37,342 nt of DNA from an actinobacterium acAMD-2 (GTDB taxonomy: Bacteria > Actinomycetota > Actinomycetes > UBA12327), in assembly GCA_000754455.1 (NCBI GenBank), contig JNSE01000029.1, positions 1 through 37,342 on the forward strand, given 5' to 3'. How positions within the stretch are numbered: position 1 is the stretch's first letter; every line of letters begins with the position of its first letter. The notes under the pieces were generated by a model that saw only the letters and a program-made list of their open reading frames with translations, did not search any database and was not told the origin of the DNA. Shown here in pieces: positions 8,032-16,101 of this stretch. A program made the position numbers and the translations under genes.

Positions 8032-8937
8032 ATGGACAACTCGCCCACACGGCCAGCTCGCTTGCGAGTGGGTCTGATTGGTGCGGGTCGGGCCGGCTCT
8101 GTTGTCACCGCTGCACTTGCGCGTGCGGGTCACCAGATTGTTGCCGTTTCTGCTGTTTCGGACAAGTCAAAGGCGCGTGCGGCACAGTTACTCCCGCAGG
8201 CGGTGGTGTGCGATCCGCTGGCTGTGTGCGAACAGGCCGAGCTCGTGGTCTTGGCCGTTCCCGATGACGCTCTTGCTGATCTTGTCTCTGGATTGGTTCG
8301 AGCCGGTGCAATCTCAGCGGGAAAGATTGTTGTTCACCTGAGCGGTCGCTTTGGCAGTGAAGTCCTTGCTCCGGCTCACGAGGTGGGTGCGCTCTGTGTC
8401 GCTTTACATCCAGCGATGACGCTGACGGGTGAGGCCTACGAGGTTGATCGGCTTGATGGGTGCCCATTCGGTATCAGCGCTTCTGAGGAATCACGACCGG
8501 TTGCCGAAGCACTGGTGGTGGAAATGGGCGGTGAACCGCAATGGATTGAACCCAACGCACGCGTGGTGTATCACGCTGCGTTATCCCACGCGTCTAATCA
8601 CCTCGTCACCCTTATCGCGCAGTCGCAGGACATGCTTGCCGAAGCCGGAATCGAAAACCCCGGACAGTTCCTTGGCCCACTCACCTCAGCCTCGCTCGAC
8701 AATGCGCTGCGATGGGGCGATGGGGCTCTAACTGGTCCGGTATCTCGTGGTGACGCCGCCACAGTGGCCTCGCACGTAAGTGGATTAGCTGAGGCTGCGC
8801 AGTCGGCGACACAACGAAGTGGTGTGGAGACCTACGTTGCCCTGGCTAAGGCCACGGCGATTCGAGCGGCTAGCAGTCAGCGCATTACCGCCGGTCAGGC
8901 CGACGCAGTTCTTGATGCTTTGGCATCAGATGACTAG
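8032..8937 (+). CDS. Rossmann-like/DUF2520 domain oxidoreductase-like protein
   Basis: A 301-residue protein with an N-terminal NAD(P)-type fold (VGLIGAGRAGSVVTAAL, VVLAVPDDAL) and a helical C-terminal DUF2520 domain (HPAMTLTG, VYHAALSHASNHLVTLIAQS, RGDAATVASHV). It resembles ProC and PanE-type dehydrogenases, but the reaction is not established. The start ATG 8032 has GGAGG at 8022-8026, five bases upstream; the open frame extends to 7936 but that part would overlap the divergent methyltransferase. Its end overlaps panC by 8 bases. In many actinobacteria this gene precedes panC, which suggests a link to pantothenate synthesis, possibly ketopantoate reduction. Confidence 0.88.
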   Translation: MDNSPTRPARLRVGLIGAGRAGSVVTAALARAGHQIVAVSAVSDKSKARAAQLLPQAVVCDPLAVCEQAELVVLAVPDDALADLVSGLVRAGAISAGKIVVHLSGRFGSEVLAPAHEVGALCVALHPAMTLTGEAYEVDRLDGCPFGISASEESRPVAEALVVEMGGEPQWIEPNARVVYHAALSHASNHLVTLIAQSQDMLAEAGIENPGQFLGPLTSASLDNALRWGDGALTGPVSRGDAATVASHVSGLAEAAQSATQRSGVETYVALAKATAIRAASSQRITAGQADAVLDALASDD

Positions 8938-9796
8938 TCAGGAAGCGCCGATAGTGGCGCGAACAGTGGCGGAACTCAAAACCCAACTTGCCGATTTGCG
9001 AATTGAGCGCCCCAGTGCACCTGTGGTGTTCGTGCCAACCATGGGTGCGCTTCACGATGGGCATCGAGCGCTGATGACTCAAGCAAGTCACTACAACGGA
9101 ATATCAGTGGCTTCAATTTTTGTGAATCCCACGCAGTTTGGTCCCGACGAGGACCTGGCAAAGTATCCGCGCACCTGGGAAGCGGATTTACAACTATGCG
9201 CCGACGAGGGAATTGATGTTGTCTTCGCTCCCACTGTTGACCAGATGTACGGCGACCGTACTGAGAGCACGCTGTCGGCTGGACCTTTAGGTACGCGGCT
9301 AGAAGGAGCCCAGCGACCGGGTCACTTTGATGGTGTTGTCACCGTTGTTGCGAAGTTGTTTGACATGGTTCACCCGAATCGGGCCATTTTTGGTCAAAAG
9401 GATGCGCAGCAAGTGGCGGTCATCAGGGCGATGGTGCGCGATTTGGAATTACCTGTCGAGATTGAAGCATTCCCAACGGTGCGAGACAGTGATGGCTTGG
9501 CGATGTCATCTCGCAATGTCTATCTTTCAGACACTGAGCGCGAACAGGCGCTAGCTATTCCCCGCGCACTTGTCGCTGCATACCAAGCTGGCTCCGAGGG
9601 TGCACAAGCTGTACTAAAAGCTGCGACTAATGAACTAGCTGGTGAGCCTGAGGTGCACGTGCGGTATGTCGAGTTGGTGCATCCAGACACCCTTGAGGCG
9701 GTCTCTCCAACTTTTCATGGCCATGCGCTGTTGTTGATTGCAGCCATGGTGGGAACAACGCGCTTGATCGACAACTCAATGGTGACGGTGGGCTGA
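8930..9796 (+). CDS. panC: pantothenate synthetase (pantoate-beta-alanine ligase)
   Basis: Joins pantoate and beta-alanine with ATP to make pantothenate, on the path to coenzyme A. Visible motifs: FVPTMGALHDGHRALM (the HIGH-like nucleotide site), SIFVNPTQFGPDEDLAKYPR, EGAQRPGHFDGVVTVVAKLF, IFGQKDAQQVAVIRAM and DSDGLAMSSRNVYLS with the KMSKS-like serines. From ATG 8930 it is 288 residues, close to the E. coli enzyme; GTG 8954 is an alternative start. It is coupled to the DUF2520 gene. No panD or panB lies in the window, while coaX, the next CoA-pathway gene, is three genes downstream. Confidence 0.96.
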   Translation: MTSQEAPIVARTVAELKTQLADLRIERPSAPVVFVPTMGALHDGHRALMTQASHYNGISVASIFVNPTQFGPDEDLAKYPRTWEADLQLCADEGIDVVFAPTVDQMYGDRTESTLSAGPLGTRLEGAQRPGHFDGVVTVVAKLFDMVHPNRAIFGQKDAQQVAVIRAMVRDLELPVEIEAFPTVRDSDGLAMSSRNVYLSDTEREQALAIPRALVAAYQAGSEGAQAVLKAATNELAGEPEVHVRYVELVHPDTLEAVSPTFHGHALLLIAAMVGTTRLIDNSMVTVG

Positions 9797-9809
9797 CTAT
9801 GTCAATCAC

Positions 9810-9815
9810 TACGGT
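9810..9815 (+). promoter_or_regulatory. possible leaderless -10 element (TACGGT) for nadB
   Basis: TACGGT ends 7 bases before the nadB ATG at 9822, in the 25-base gap after panC. No Shine-Dalgarno is visible, so nadB may have its own leaderless transcript besides read-through from panC. Confidence 0.35.
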
Positions 9816-9821
9816 GACCTC

Positions 9822-11465
9822 ATGAGTATTTTCGCGCGCCAACCCTTGGCTGGCCGCCTTCTAGCACCGGCACCAGGCTGGACCACGAGTGCGGATGTGG
9901 TAATCGTCGGTAGTGGCATCGCGGGTTTGAGTCTGGCCCTACAGGCCAGGCGAAGTGATCTCAAAGTTCTCGTGGTGACTAAGACCGTGCTCGATGCTGG
10001 AGCGACTCGATGGGCGCAAGGTGGCATCGCCGCCGCGGTCGGCCCAGGTGATACTCCCGAACAGCACGAATCAGACACCTTGATCGCCGGTGTCGACTTG
10101 TGCGATGTGCAGGCAGTGCATGCCTTGGTAACTGAGGGACCCACTGCGCTAGAAAATCTCATTGCGTTGGGTGCGGACTTTGATCGGGATGCTTCCGGTG
10201 ATATTGCGCTTACTCGTGAGGGTGGTCACCATCGCGATCGCATCGCACATGCTGGCGGAGATGCCACAGGTGCTGAGGTATCACGCGCGCTGATCTCCGC
10301 AGTTCAGGCCGATGTTGGCATTGAAGTGATTGAACATGCGTTGGCCCTGGACTTACTTTTTGATGATCGCCGAGCAGTAGCAGGAATCACGCTGCACGTG
10401 ATTGGTGAAGGAACCCGCGATGGAGTGGGAGCGGTACATGCGCGCGCAGTGGTCTTGGCCACTGGAGGACTGGGGCAAACCTTTGCTCAAACCACAAACC
10501 CTGAGGTATCAACCGGGGATGGGGTGGCCATAGCTCTGCGAGGCGGAGCAACAGTTGCTGACATGGAGTTTGTGCAGTTCCATCCCACTGTTTTATGGCT
10601 CGGCCCTGGCTCGCGAGGGCAGCAACCGTTGGTGTCAGAGGCCGTGCGGGGCGAAGGCGCCTTCCTGGTTGACGATGCAGGCCGACGTTTCATGCACGGT
10701 ATCCATGAAATGGCGGATCTAGCTCCGCGCGATGTGGTGGCCAAAGCCATCATGCAACAGATGATCGAAACCGGTGCTCCGCACGTATGGCTTGACGGTC
10801 GCGAATTGGGCCAAGAAGTATGGGAAAATAGATTCCCCACCATCCTTGAATCGTGCCGCTTGCACGGCGTTGATCCCGTGACGGAATTGATTCCCGTTGC
10901 ACCGGCAGCGCACTACGCCAGCGGTGGAATCCTTACTGATCTTTCCGGGCGAACCAATGTTGAGGGTTTGTATGCCTGCGGGGAGTGTGCATGTACTGGA
11001 GTGCATGGTGCGAACCGGTTGGCCTCAAACTCTTTGCTGGAAGGTTTGGTGTTTGCCTCTCGGATTGCTCAGCATTTGGCCACCGACCTAGCGAGCCCAG
11101 GCGAGCCGAAGCCCGATGAACGAGTCCCTGCCCTTTTGACGCCCGAAGTACGCGAGCACGTGGCCTCGACAATGACTGATGGCGCAGGAGTTTTGCGTTC
11201 ACGTCGATCATTAGGACGAACGTTGTCGCGCTTACTGGAGCTGCGGTCGTGGCAATCCCAGCAGCCCTGTGTTGAAGCGTGGGAAGCAACCAATGTGCAT
11301 AGCGTGGCGACGTTTATCGCAGCCGCTGCGCGCGAGCGGGAAGAAACACGAGGAAGTCACTGGCGCGAGGACTTCCCTGAGCCCGATGACCTGCATTGGC
11401 GGGCGCGCATTAATAGTCAGTTAGTCGAAGGCACCGTCCACACCACAGTGAGGCCTATTTCATGA
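9822..11465 (+). CDS. nadB: L-aspartate oxidase
   Basis: FAD enzyme that oxidises L-aspartate to iminoaspartate for NAD synthesis. Domains: FAD-binding VVIVGSGIAGLSLAL near residue 28, TRWAQGGIAAAVGPGDTPEQH, REGGHHRDRIAHAGGDATG, MEFVQFHPT, SEAVRGEGAFLV, and the C-terminal YASGGILTDLSGRTNVEGLY followed by ACTGVHGANRLASNSLLEGL. Length 547 residues is typical. Its stop overlaps the nadC ATG (ATGA). The partner nadA (quinolinate synthase) is not in this window, unlike the contiguous nadABC of Mycobacterium. Confidence 0.96.
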   Translation: MSIFARQPLAGRLLAPAPGWTTSADVVIVGSGIAGLSLALQARRSDLKVLVVTKTVLDAGATRWAQGGIAAAVGPGDTPEQHESDTLIAGVDLCDVQAVHALVTEGPTALENLIALGADFDRDASGDIALTREGGHHRDRIAHAGGDATGAEVSRALISAVQADVGIEVIEHALALDLLFDDRRAVAGITLHVIGEGTRDGVGAVHARAVVLATGGLGQTFAQTTNPEVSTGDGVAIALRGGATVADMEFVQFHPTVLWLGPGSRGQQPLVSEAVRGEGAFLVDDAGRRFMHGIHEMADLAPRDVVAKAIMQQMIETGAPHVWLDGRELGQEVWENRFPTILESCRLHGVDPVTELIPVAPAAHYASGGILTDLSGRTNVEGLYACGECACTGVHGANRLASNSLLEGLVFASRIAQHLATDLASPGEPKPDERVPALLTPEVREHVASTMTDGAGVLRSRRSLGRTLSRLLELRSWQSQQPCVEAWEATNVHSVATFIAAAAREREETRGSHWREDFPEPDDLHWRARINSQLVEGTVHTTVRPIS

Positions 11466-12355
11466 CACTCAGCAGTGCACTGTCTGACCAAATTCGCGGG
11501 GCCGGGCTTGATCCAGCCGATATTGAGGCTGTCATTGAGCGATCCCTGGCCGAAGACTTGGCCGGTGGGGTCGACGTCACCTCGGTTGCCACTGTTCCTG
11601 CCACGCAACAGTCAATCTTGAAGTTGGTCGCTCGTGAAAGTGGTGTTGTGGCGGGCGTCGTGGCCGCATGTGCGGCGTTTGAGGTCGTGGGGCAAGGTCG
11701 CATTGCGGTTTCCGCCAACGTTGTTGATGGAGCATCAGTAGACGCGGGCAGTTGCGTCGTGACAGCGACCGGGCCCACAGTGGACTTGCTGACAGCAGAG
11801 CGAACAGCGCTGAATCTGTTGTGTCACCTGTCGGGTATTGCAACGCTGACTGCTCGCTGGGTAAGTGCAGTCGCGGGAACCGATGCTGCAATCCGCGATA
11901 CCCGAAAGACTACACCGGGGTTGCGATCGCTGGAGAAGTTTGCCGTGCGATGTGGGGGTGGAGTTAATCACCGGATGTCACTTTCCGACGCCGCCTTGGT
12001 GAAGGACAACCATGTTCTGGCTGCGGGCGGTGTTGAGGCCGCCTTTTCAGCGGTTCGCGCCATGTGGCCCGATCTTGACGTTGAAGTTGAGGTCGATTCA
12101 CTCGAGCAGTTAGACGAAGTCCTTGGTGCTGGTGCGGACTTAGTTCTGTTGGACAACTTCACCGTTGCGCAAACCCGCGAAGCCGTGCGAGCCACAGCTG
12201 GTCGAGCTCGACTCGAATCCAGCGGGGGATTGAGCCTGAGTGTGGCTCGAGATTATGCCGAAACCGGCGTTGATTTCCTCGCCGTCGGCGCCTTGACACA
12301 TTCCGCACCTGTGCTTGATGTCGGCGGAGACCTAGAGCAAGTACGGGAGGCCTGA
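11462..12355 (+). CDS. nadC: nicotinate-nucleotide pyrophosphorylase (quinolinate phosphoribosyltransferase)
   Basis: Converts quinolinate and PRPP to nicotinate mononucleotide. Motifs: an N-terminal EDLAGGVDVTS segment, TERTALNLLCHLSGIATLT-type central stretch, RDTRKTTPGLRSLEKFAV with the substrate-binding Arg and Lys, GGGVNHRMSLSDAALVKDNH, VEVEVDSLEQ, LLDNF and ESSGGL. Length 297 residues is normal. It is translationally coupled to nadB and is followed one base later by coaX. Confidence 0.96.
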   Translation: MTLSSALSDQIRGAGLDPADIEAVIERSLAEDLAGGVDVTSVATVPATQQSILKLVARESGVVAGVVAACAAFEVVGQGRIAVSANVVDGASVDAGSCVVTATGPTVDLLTAERTALNLLCHLSGIATLTARWVSAVAGTDAAIRDTRKTTPGLRSLEKFAVRCGGGVNHRMSLSDAALVKDNHVLAAGGVEAAFSAVRAMWPDLDVEVEVDSLEQLDEVLGAGADLVLLDNFTVAQTREAVRATAGRARLESSGGLSLSVARDYAETGVDFLAVGALTHSAPVLDVGGDLEQVREA

Positions 12356-12356
12356 G

Positions 12357-13118
12357 ATGTTGCTCGCCATTGATGTGGGAAACACCAACACTGTTCTTGG
12401 ACTGTTTGATGGCGAGAGCCTGCATCAGTCATGGCGGATCAAGACTGATGCTCGAGATACAGCAGACGAACTCCATGTCATGTACCGGGGCTTGTTGGCT
12501 CAATCCCCTGACTTTTCTGGGATTGCTTTGTGCTCGACCGTCCCATCCACTCTGCGTGAAATGCGGAGCATGCTCAACCGCTATTACTCGGATATCGAAA
12601 CGGTCATTGTTGAGCCCGGAACCCGCACCGGTGTCCCCGTGCTTACCGATAACCCCAAGGAAGTGGGTGCGGATCGCATTGTCAATACGCTGGCAACACA
12701 CCATCTTTTTGGTGGGCCGGCCATCGTGGTGGACTTCGGCACTTCCACAAATTTGGACGTCGTCAGCGACAAGGGAGAATTCCTCGGTGGTGCTTTAGCG
12801 CCAGGAATTGAAATCTCCATTGATGCCCTCGCGGCTCGGGCGGCGCAACTGCGCAAGGTGGAATTGGTCAGGCCGCGTTCGGTCATTGGCAAGAACACCG
12901 TTGAAGCGCTGCAAAGTGGGGCCTTGTATGGCTTCGCTGGACAGGTCGATGGCTTGGTAGATCGCATTGAAGAGGAGCTCGGTCACGTTCAGGCTGTCGT
13001 CGCCACAGGTGGCTTGGCTCCCCTTGTCGTTGAGGAGTCACGCACGATCACCCATCATGAGCCCGATCTCACACTCATTGGGCTGCGTTTGGTGTTTGAG
13101 CGCAACACAGCTTCCTAG
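12357..13118 (+). CDS. coaX: type III pantothenate kinase
   Basis: Phosphorylates pantothenate, the first committed step of CoA synthesis. The ASKHA fold shows the phosphate-1 motif AIDVGNTNTVLGLFDG (residues 4-19), VGADRIVNTLATHH, VVDFGTSTNLDVV with the catalytic Asp region, GGALAPGIEIS, and a late VVATGGLAP. Length 253 residues is typical of CoaX. The ATG at 12357 has GGAGG at 12346-12350. It closes the panC-nadB-nadC-coaX group, joining CoA and NAD cofactor genes. Confidence 0.95.
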   Translation: MLLAIDVGNTNTVLGLFDGESLHQSWRIKTDARDTADELHVMYRGLLAQSPDFSGIALCSTVPSTLREMRSMLNRYYSDIETVIVEPGTRTGVPVLTDNPKEVGADRIVNTLATHHLFGGPAIVVDFGTSTNLDVVSDKGEFLGGALAPGIEISIDALAARAAQLRKVELVRPRSVIGKNTVEALQSGALYGFAGQVDGLVDRIEEELGHVQAVVATGGLAPLVVEESRTITHHEPDLTLIGLRLVFERNTAS

Positions 13119-13129
13119 GCAGACACGGC

Positions 13130-13135
13130 TAAACT
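13130..13135 (+). promoter_or_regulatory. leaderless -10 element (TAAACT) for lysS
   Basis: TAAACT ends 7 bases before GTG 13142 and no Shine-Dalgarno lies between. It sits in the 23-base gap after coaX. No TTGACA-like -35 hexamer was found at 16-18 bases. Confidence 0.45.
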
Positions 13136-13141
13136 GCGAGG

Positions 13142-14656
13142 GTGAACCAAGGACCAGAAGTCTCCGATCTCGATGATCTTCCAGAGCAAATGCGCATTCG
13201 CCGCGAAAAGCTCGATCGATTGCGGGCGGAAGGCGTAGATCCCTACCCCGTTGGCTTTGCCCGCACGACCACCTTGGCTCAACTGCGCACCGATTTTCCT
13301 GATCTCGAACCCGACGCGTCCACCGGCGTAGAGGTGGGCATCGTGGGGCGCGTTATTTTGCGTCGCGACGGCGGCAAGTTGTGCTTTGCTACTTTGCGTG
13401 ATGGATCAGGTGACCTGCAAGTCATGTTGCCCATCGATACCGTGGGCGAAGACCGGCTCAAGGCGTGGAAGACCGACGTTGACATTGGTGACCACGTAGG
13501 CATCATCGGTGAAGTGGTCTGTAGTCGCCGTGGGGAACTTTCGGTCAAGGCCTCGAGCTGGATTATCACCAGTAAGTGTCTGCGTCCGCTGCCCGAGAAG
13601 TTCAAGGGTCTGACTGACCCTGAGGCGCGCGTGCGCCAGCGCTATGTCGACCTGATCGTTCGTCCAGAGGCTCGGGAAATGTTGCAGATGCGCGCAACCG
13701 CCGTGGCTTCCGTGCGCAACTCGCTCACCACACGTGGATTTGTTGAAGTCGAAACGCCGATGTTGCAGGCCATTCACGGTGGGGCCAATGCTCGACCCTT
13801 CACCACCCACATCAATGCCTACGACATGGAATTGTTTCTTCGCATTGCCCCAGAGCTGTATCTCAAGCGTTTGCTTGTCGGTGGAATCGAAAAAGTTTTT
13901 GAGATCAACCGCAACTTCCGCAACGAAGGCGCTGACTCTTCACACAATCCTGAGTTCACGATGCTGGAGATGTATCAGGCGTATGGTGACTACAACTCGA
14001 TGCGTGAGCTGACGCAACAGGTCATTCACGAAGCGGCACTTGCTGTGCACGGGGATCTCTTAGTGCGCCATCGCGATGACGAGGGCAACGTCAGCGAGTA
14101 CGACATCAGTGGTGATTGGCCGGTTATCCCGATCAATCGCGGCATCAGCGAGGCCTTAGGCGAAGAACTCACGGCAGACACAGAGGCTGACCAACTGCGC
14201 ACGTGGTGTGCCAGTGCAGATATCGCGCTGGATCCAGCCTGGGGCCGCGGTCAGATCGTCCTGGAAATGTACGAACACCTGCTCGAGTCACGTACGACAG
14301 CTCCGACCTTCTATACGGATTTCCCCACCGAGGTGTCACCACTTACGCGTCAACACCGTGAAGACCCGAGGTTGGCTGAGCGTTGGGATTTGGTGGCCTT
14401 CGGATCAGAAGTAGGTACTGCCTATAGCGAATTGGTTGATCCCGTTGAGCAACGTGCTCGCCTAACCGCACAATCTTTGTTGGCTACGGGGGGCGATGTT
14501 GAGGCCATGGCTTTGGACGAGGACTTCCTGCGCGCGTTGGAATTTGCGATGCCGCCAGCTGGAGGCCAAGGAATGGGAATTGACCGACTCTTGATGATGC
14601 TGACCGGACGCAGTATTCGTGAAACCGTGTTGTTCCCCCTGGTCCGGCCCGAATGA
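13142..14656 (+). CDS. lysS: lysyl-tRNA synthetase, class II
   Basis: Charges tRNA-Lys with lysine. The N-terminal OB-fold anticodon domain spans about residues 55-160 (VGIVGRVILRRDGGKLCFAT). The class II catalytic core follows: motif 1 around RGFVEVETPMLQ, motif 2 FEINRNFRNEGADSSHNPEF and motif 3 GMGIDRLLMMLTG near the C terminus. Length 504 residues is standard. The start is GTG 13142, supported by the closely placed -10 element. The stop overlaps the next ATG (ATGA). Unlike Mycobacterium LysX there is no added membrane domain. Confidence 0.97.
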   Translation: MNQGPEVSDLDDLPEQMRIRREKLDRLRAEGVDPYPVGFARTTTLAQLRTDFPDLEPDASTGVEVGIVGRVILRRDGGKLCFATLRDGSGDLQVMLPIDTVGEDRLKAWKTDVDIGDHVGIIGEVVCSRRGELSVKASSWIITSKCLRPLPEKFKGLTDPEARVRQRYVDLIVRPEAREMLQMRATAVASVRNSLTTRGFVEVETPMLQAIHGGANARPFTTHINAYDMELFLRIAPELYLKRLLVGGIEKVFEINRNFRNEGADSSHNPEFTMLEMYQAYGDYNSMRELTQQVIHEAALAVHGDLLVRHRDDEGNVSEYDISGDWPVIPINRGISEALGEELTADTEADQLRTWCASADIALDPAWGRGQIVLEMYEHLLESRTTAPTFYTDFPTEVSPLTRQHREDPRLAERWDLVAFGSEVGTAYSELVDPVEQRARLTAQSLLATGGDVEAMALDEDFLRALEFAMPPAGGQGMGIDRLLMMLTGRSIRETVLFPLVRPE

Positions 14657-15153
14657 GCCAAGTACTCGTTCGTCGCGCTCGGACTGCTGATGTTTCAGCC
14701 ATCGCTGCTCTCGTTGATCGCTACAGCACCGATCGAATCTTGTTGGCGAAGGCCAAGGTGACCCTGTATGAAGACGTACAGGAATTTTGGGTGGCTGAGG
14801 TTGACGGAAATATCGTGGGGTGCGGTGCGCTGCACGTTTTGTGGGATGACTTGGCTGAGATTAGAACGCTGGCTGTTGATGTCGCCATGCGTGGAACCGG
14901 CGTCGGTCGTGAACTCCTCGAACAACTAGCCAATGTCGCTCGTGAATTGGGTGTGCGGCGCTTGTTCTGCCTGACTTTTGAAGTCGATTTCTTCAAGCGC
15001 AATGGTTTTGATGTCATTGAGGGTGCGCCCGTAGAAGAGGATGTCTTTCAAGAACTCTTGCTCTCCTATGACGAAGGTGTGGCCGAGTTCTTGGACCTGG
15101 AGCGCGTTAAGCCCAACACGCTGGGTAACACGCGCATGCTGAGGCACCTGTAA
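14653..15153 (+). CDS. argA: GNAT acetyltransferase, actinobacterial N-acetylglutamate synthase (ArgA) type
   Basis: A 166-residue GNAT protein expected to acetylate glutamate (or glutamine) for arginine synthesis. It matches the short actinobacterial ArgA type (Rv2747 of M. tuberculosis): VRRARTADVSAIAALVD at the start, TLYEDVQEFWVAE, GCGALHVLWDDLAEIRTLAV, the acetyl-CoA loop RGTGVGRELL, and the tail GVAEFLDLERVKPNTLGNTR. It lacks the kinase-like domain of the E. coli enzyme, as is normal for this type. The ATG overlaps the lysS stop. Confidence 0.88.
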   Translation: MSQVLVRRARTADVSAIAALVDRYSTDRILLAKAKVTLYEDVQEFWVAEVDGNIVGCGALHVLWDDLAEIRTLAVDVAMRGTGVGRELLEQLANVARELGVRRLFCLTFEVDFFKRNGFDVIEGAPVEEDVFQELLLSYDEGVAEFLDLERVKPNTLGNTRMLRHL

Positions 15154-15165
15154 CCGCGCATTCAC

Positions 15166-15171
15166 TAAACT
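15166..15171 (+). promoter_or_regulatory. possible -10 element (TAAACT) for the Stealth gene
   Basis: Identical in sequence to the lysS -10 element. It predicts a transcript start near 15177-15178, about 31 bases before TTG 15209, leaving room for GAGGAG (15195-15200) as ribosome site. The same transcript would begin at a 16-codon ATG frame (15177-15227). Confidence 0.35.
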
Positions 15172-15208
15172 TCGACATGAGCGAAACCAGTGCTGAGGAG
15201 AATCTGAT

Positions 15209-16099
15209 TTGGCCGCCCCCGGTGTGACGATAAAGAAGCAGCTTCTCAAGCTGTCGAATTATGTCCCCACCTGGGTTGAAGGGCTGGGTCGCAATCCTCG
15301 AGGAGTGGTTTTTGCGCCGGGCGCCAAAACCTCATTCTTTTTGCACCCTCGGGCATCACGCCGGCCATTACTCGTAGGCCGTGGTCACGGTCGCTACTTC
15401 GTCGGCACAGTGACGGACCACCTCGGTTCTCAGCAGGCCATTCAAGCCAACCTCGATGGCGTGGTTGATGTACTCAAGAACGCCGGAATTGAACATTTCG
15501 TCTATGGGACCGCTGCCGGCCAGCACCCCGTCGTGGGTTGTTTGGCGAAAGATCGTGTGGCAGTGGTCTCGGAACTTGTTAAGACCCATGGGCATAGTGG
15601 CGCGTACGTCGCGGTAGTTAGCGGCACCGGAATTCGCGCTCGTCGCTACCTCAAGCGTTCGGCTCCTTCGGTGCTGACCAAAGCATCGGTCCTGCGATTC
15701 TTTAAACCACAGGTCAGCCCGACCGGGATCCTGCTCAGCGATGATCGCGCGGGATGTGACATTGAATTTTGGCGTTCCAGCGCCGGCGTGTGGACCTCTC
15801 CGGTAGCCAATCCCTATGCCACGCAATTGAGTGAAGGCGATCGTCAACGAGCGGACGTCCACATAGGTACGGGCACTTATGACAGTTATTCGGCCTTTGT
15901 CCAACCAGATCCGTTTGCTACTAACTACCCCATTGACGTGGTGTACACGTGGGTTGATGGCAATGATCCAGCGTGGCAATCGCGAAAGCGAGGAGCGTTA
16001 GGCCAGAACGAAGGTACCGAGCTCAATCCGCTGGCTGCCAATGAATCCCGATTCTCTTCGCGCGATGAACTGAAGATTGGGTTCGCCACATCTATCTAG
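15209..16099 (+). CDS. Stealth-family phosphotransferase, N-terminal fragment (frame broken)
   Basis: First part of a Stealth protein, a family that transfers hexose-1-phosphate (for example GlcNAc-1-P) from a nucleotide sugar onto surface glycans. About 240 residues of less conserved N-terminal region precede conserved region 1, IDVVYTWVDGNDPAW. Conserved region 2 begins (ANESRFSSRDEL) but is lost after the codon at 16070-16072, and the frame ends at TAG 16097-16099 after eight unrelated residues. The continuation lies in another frame. The start TTG 15209 has GAGGAG eight bases upstream. Either an inactive gene, a strain variant or a sequence/assembly error. Confidence 0.8.
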   Translation: MAAPGVTIKKQLLKLSNYVPTWVEGLGRNPRGVVFAPGAKTSFFLHPRASRRPLLVGRGHGRYFVGTVTDHLGSQQAIQANLDGVVDVLKNAGIEHFVYGTAAGQHPVVGCLAKDRVAVVSELVKTHGHSGAYVAVVSGTGIRARRYLKRSAPSVLTKASVLRFFKPQVSPTGILLSDDRAGCDIEFWRSSAGVWTSPVANPYATQLSEGDRQRADVHIGTGTYDSYSAFVQPDPFATNYPIDVVYTWVDGNDPAWQSRKRGALGQNEGTELNPLAANESRFSSRDELKIGFATSI

Positions 16100-16101
16100 T
16101 G
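16070..16101 (+). other. out-of-frame deletion joint with TAGTG stop-start overlap in the Stealth gene
   Basis: After CTG (16070-16072) come five bases (16073-16077), then TGG at 16078 begins the expected WVRHIYLVTDDQVP in another frame. Family members have about 12 residues between these points, so about 31 bases appear to be missing, which shifts the frame. The resulting TAG (16097-16099) overlaps GTG (16099-16101), a possible re-initiation site. Confidence 0.7.

Noticed and set aside
8819..8929. Upstream extension of panC
   Set aside because: It overlaps the DUF2520 gene in another frame and lacks family similarity; ATG 8930 gives the usual length.
15368..15979. 203-codon minus-strand open frame inside the Stealth gene
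   Set aside because: Antisense shadow; the plus strand carries the Stealth motif IDVVYTWVDGNDPAW.
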